Shown: positions 13,736 to 15,197 of the stretch, one piece after another
How positions within the stretch are numbered: position 1 is the stretch's first letter
How the letters are laid out: each line of letters opens with the position of its first letter
DNA from: Nitrospira_G sp035457545
GTDB taxonomy: Bacteria; Nitrospirota; Nitrospiria; Nitrospirales; Nitrospiraceae
Direction: 5' to 3'
DNA length: 15,197 bases
NCBI GenBank assembly: GCA_035457545.1
Contig: DATIBM010000041.1
Span: 1-15,197 of the forward strand
Made by a program: the position numbers and the translations under genes
Notes under the pieces: generated by a model
Seen by the model: the letters and a program-made list of their open reading frames with translations, nothing else
What the model was told of the DNA's origin: nothing
Database searches by the model: none

Positions 13736-13741
13736 CGAGTT

Positions 13742-14393
13742 CGCTTCTCAGCGGTCTTGCAGGGGCTGAGATTGGCTCCGCTTGTGCGGAGATTGGGTCT
13801 CAAAGAAGGGACCGAAGGGGAACGGGAAGAGATGCAGGCGCGCGAGCAGGCGGCCGCCGCGGCTCTCTCTCGCTTGAGCGAGCTGACAGAGGAAGACTGG
13901 CCGAAGCGCGATCACCTGGAACGGCTGCGCCTCCACTATGGCCGGCGCCGGCAACGGTTCCCGCCCTCAGCCGACGTGGACCCCGAGTGCAGGAAGGAGA
14001 CGGGCGAGGCCTTTCTCCGGCTGCGGCAGGAGACCCTCACAGCCGAACGGCTGGCCCTGATCCGGCTCCGCGACGAGGGCACGATCAGCGACGAGGTGCT
14101 CCAATCGCCTAGCCCACATTATTCATGAGGGTTCGTGACGAAACCGCCAAGACGCCGAGCGAGACGGGCACGCGGAGCCGCGAGGAAGCAAGGCATACTT
14201 GATCCAGTATGTCGACCGACCGAGCGGCGAGCCTGCCCGCTTGGCTGCGGGAACCCGGCAGCCAAGCTTGCCGCAGCGGCGTATCGGTGGTTGCAGTAGA
14301 AGCATTCATGAATAATGTGGGCTAGAACAGGAACTGGACATCGAGGCGCTCCGTCTGGGCCTGGGCGAGCAGCGAGCCGAGGAGAGGTGGTGA
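13742..14393 (+). pseudogene. CPA1-type Na+/H+ antiporter, C-terminal remnant split by a mobile element
   Basis: From about 13742 the frame reads RFSAVLQGLRLAPLVRRLGL, the end of the last membrane helix of a CPA1 antiporter. The cytosolic tail follows, rich in Glu/Arg/Ala, with REEMQAREQAAAAALSRL, then ERLALIRLRDEGTISDEVLQ, as in bacterial NhaP-like proteins. The element at 14113-14321 interrupts it, and after the element 14322-14393 reads LEQELDIEALRLGLGEQRAE and ends RW-stop. The two sides are one base out of frame even if the element and one CTAG are removed: a T at 14105 must be dropped to give EVLQRLEQELD. So the tail carries an indel as well as the insertion. No start codon or membrane core remains. 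Together with the 12167 remnant it represents one destroyed gene. Confidence 0.75.
14113..14321 (-). mobile_element. MITE-like element copy 3 (209 bp), CTAG duplicated
   Basis: Perfect terminal inverted repeats CCCACATTATTCATGA at 14113-14128 and its complement at 14306-14321 are flanked by CTAG at 14109-14112 and 14322-14325. Read on the minus strand it aligns with copy 1: the GCTTCTACTGCAACC end, a central hairpin (stems 14239-14248 and 14258-14267), GGGCAGGCTCGCCGCTC, a CATACT/AGTATG hairpin (14194-14199, 14206-14211), CGTGCCCGTCTCGC and CGTCACGAACC. There is no transposase gene. It inserted into the antiporter tail. Short open frames within it on either strand are not genes. Confidence 0.85.
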
Positions 14394-14498
14394 TCAGTCG
14401 GAACAGGTCGCCAATGCTAGACCGGATTTCAGAGGCGCGTCAGACGCCGTTGATCATCGGAACAACGAAGGGCTAAGATCGAAGCTCCGGTGAAATCT

Positions 14499-15122
14499 AT
14501 GGAACGTCCGTTGGACAAGATTCGTCTGGTGATTCTCAAGGGCAGCGTGCGTCCCGGCAACTATACGAGCATGGCGGCGGCGCTGGTGGAGGACGAATTG
14601 AAGCAACATCCGCGGGTGTCCGTCGAGACCATCGATCCGGCGCAACTCGACCTGCCTCTACCCGGGACGGCCTCTCGGTCCAACGAGCTGGATCAGCTCC
14701 GTCGCAAGGTTGCCGCTGCCACAGGGGTAGTCTTGGCCACGCCGGAGTATCACGGCAGCTACAGCAGCGTGATGAAGCTGCTCATCGAGAACTTTGGCCA
14801 CCCCTCTCCGCTCTTCGCCAAGCCGGTCGCGCTGTTGGGAGTGGCGGGCGGCACGATCGGCGCCATCAAAGCGCTGGAGCATTTGCGCAGCGTCGTCTCC
14901 CACATCGGCGGCATTGTCTTGCCGCTGCCGATCTCGGTGGCGAACGTGCAGCGCGTGTTCGACGAGCAAGGCCGCTGCCTGGACCCTGATGCGGAGCGGC
15001 TCATCCGCAGCGTGGCGACGAACCTGCTCCAGTACATCGAGCAGAACGTCTGTCCGAGGGTCATGCTCGAGCGGCTCCAACAGGCGGAACGCAAGGTCTC
15101 TCCGCACATCGTCGGTATTTAG
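14499..15122 (+). CDS. NADPH-dependent FMN reductase / flavodoxin-fold quinone or metal reductase
   Basis: The 207-residue protein has a flavodoxin-like fold of the NADPH-dependent FMN reductase family. The FMN phosphate loop is GSVRPGNYTSMAA near residues 16-28. The family signature VLATPEYHGSYSSVMKLLIENF follows at ~79-100, and VALLGVAGGTIGAIKALEHLRSVVSHIGG is the third flavin-contacting region. Relatives reduce FMN, quinones, azo dyes, chromate or ferric chelates in the cytoplasm; the substrate here is open. I use ATG 14499. An in-frame GTG at 14490 would add three residues, and neither start has a convincing ribosome site. The gene stands alone after the antiporter wreck. The gap 14394-14498 holds only a weak GGCG/CGCC inverted pair. 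Confidence 0.88.
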   Translation: MERPLDKIRLVILKGSVRPGNYTSMAAALVEDELKQHPRVSVETIDPAQLDLPLPGTASRSNELDQLRRKVAAATGVVLATPEYHGSYSSVMKLLIENFGHPSPLFAKPVALLGVAGGTIGAIKALEHLRSVVSHIGGIVLPLPISVANVQRVFDEQGRCLDPDAERLIRSVATNLLQYIEQNVCPRVMLERLQQAERKVSPHIVGI

Positions 15123-15148
15123 CAGGATGCGGAAAAACTCGATTTGTG

Positions 15149-15197
15149 TGCTTCGACAGGCTCATGCTTCGACAAACTCAGCACGATCGGAACACCC
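15149..15197. repeat. CTTCGACA-type dispersed repeat with a 16-bp tandem duplication
   Basis: TGCTTCGACAGGCTCA (15149-15164) is followed directly by TGCTTCGACAAACTCA (15165-15180), identical at 14 of 16 positions, and then GCACGATCGGAACACCC. The sequence resembles the CTTCGACAGGCTCAGCACGA intergenic repeats that are scattered in many bacterial genomes. It runs off the window end. Confidence 0.65.

Noticed and set aside
12044..14321. Composite transposon formed by element copies 2 and 3 around the nuclease gene
   Set aside because: The copies differ in length and flanking duplication (TTA versus CTAG), each has its own flank match, and copy 3 lies within antiporter coding sequence. Independent insertions explain the layout better.

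Overview
The window is GC-rich (roughly 60% or more by eye) and densely packed with genes, nearly all on the + strand. The gene set looks like a chemolithoautotrophic bacterium: an Mrp antiporter subunit, a SoxC/SoxD pair, a transketolase and a type II NADH dehydrogenase. A member of the Nitrospirota close to Nitrospira would fit. That placement is inference from gene content and protein style, because the window has no rRNA or other phylogenetic marker.

Left part (1-7489), mostly ordinary metabolism: the end of an mrp operon (mrpG); soxC and soxD, overlapping by 8 bases, for periplasmic sulfite-level sulfur oxidation; a possible 29-residue basic peptide; a small ROK kinase of the polyphosphate-glucokinase type; transketolase; and an unusual NDH-2-like flavoprotein with cyclic-nucleotide-binding and CBS domains fused to its C-terminus. 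The reading frame of this last gene is broken by one missing G in a short G run near 5849.

Middle part (7490-12158), a stress and detoxification cluster between two copies of one small non-autonomous mobile element: a hexapeptide O-acetyltransferase, an NmrA-like NAD(P)-binding protein, a zinc-less medium-chain dehydrogenase/reductase, a leftover C-terminal piece of a beta-carbonic anhydrase, an OsmC-type peroxiredoxin, a HAD phosphatase and a rhodanese. The last six lie close together on one strand and could be co-transcribed.

Right part (12159-14393), a wrecked gene. The first ~42 codons of a CPA1-type Na+/H+ antiporter lie at 12167 and its C-terminal tail lies at ~13742-14393. The core between them has been replaced by about 1.4 kb of less GC-rich DNA. 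That DNA carries one minus-strand gene whose protein has an N-terminal EVE/PUA-like domain and a C-terminal PD-(D/E)XK-like nuclease domain, a candidate modification-dependent restriction (anti-phage) enzyme. Copies of AGACCCTTT lie close to both junctions. A third copy of the mobile element has landed in the antiporter tail. The window ends with an NADPH-dependent FMN reductase and a dispersed CTTCGACA-type repeat.

The three mobile-element copies (7490-7730, 12044-12158, 14113-14321) share the 16-base terminal inverted repeat CCCACATTATTCATGA, with one mismatch at one end of the second copy. The first and third are flanked by a CTAG duplication. Their interiors keep hairpins at matching places although the stem sequences differ. 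The most novel items are this element family and the EVE-nuclease gene sitting in a destroyed antiporter locus.
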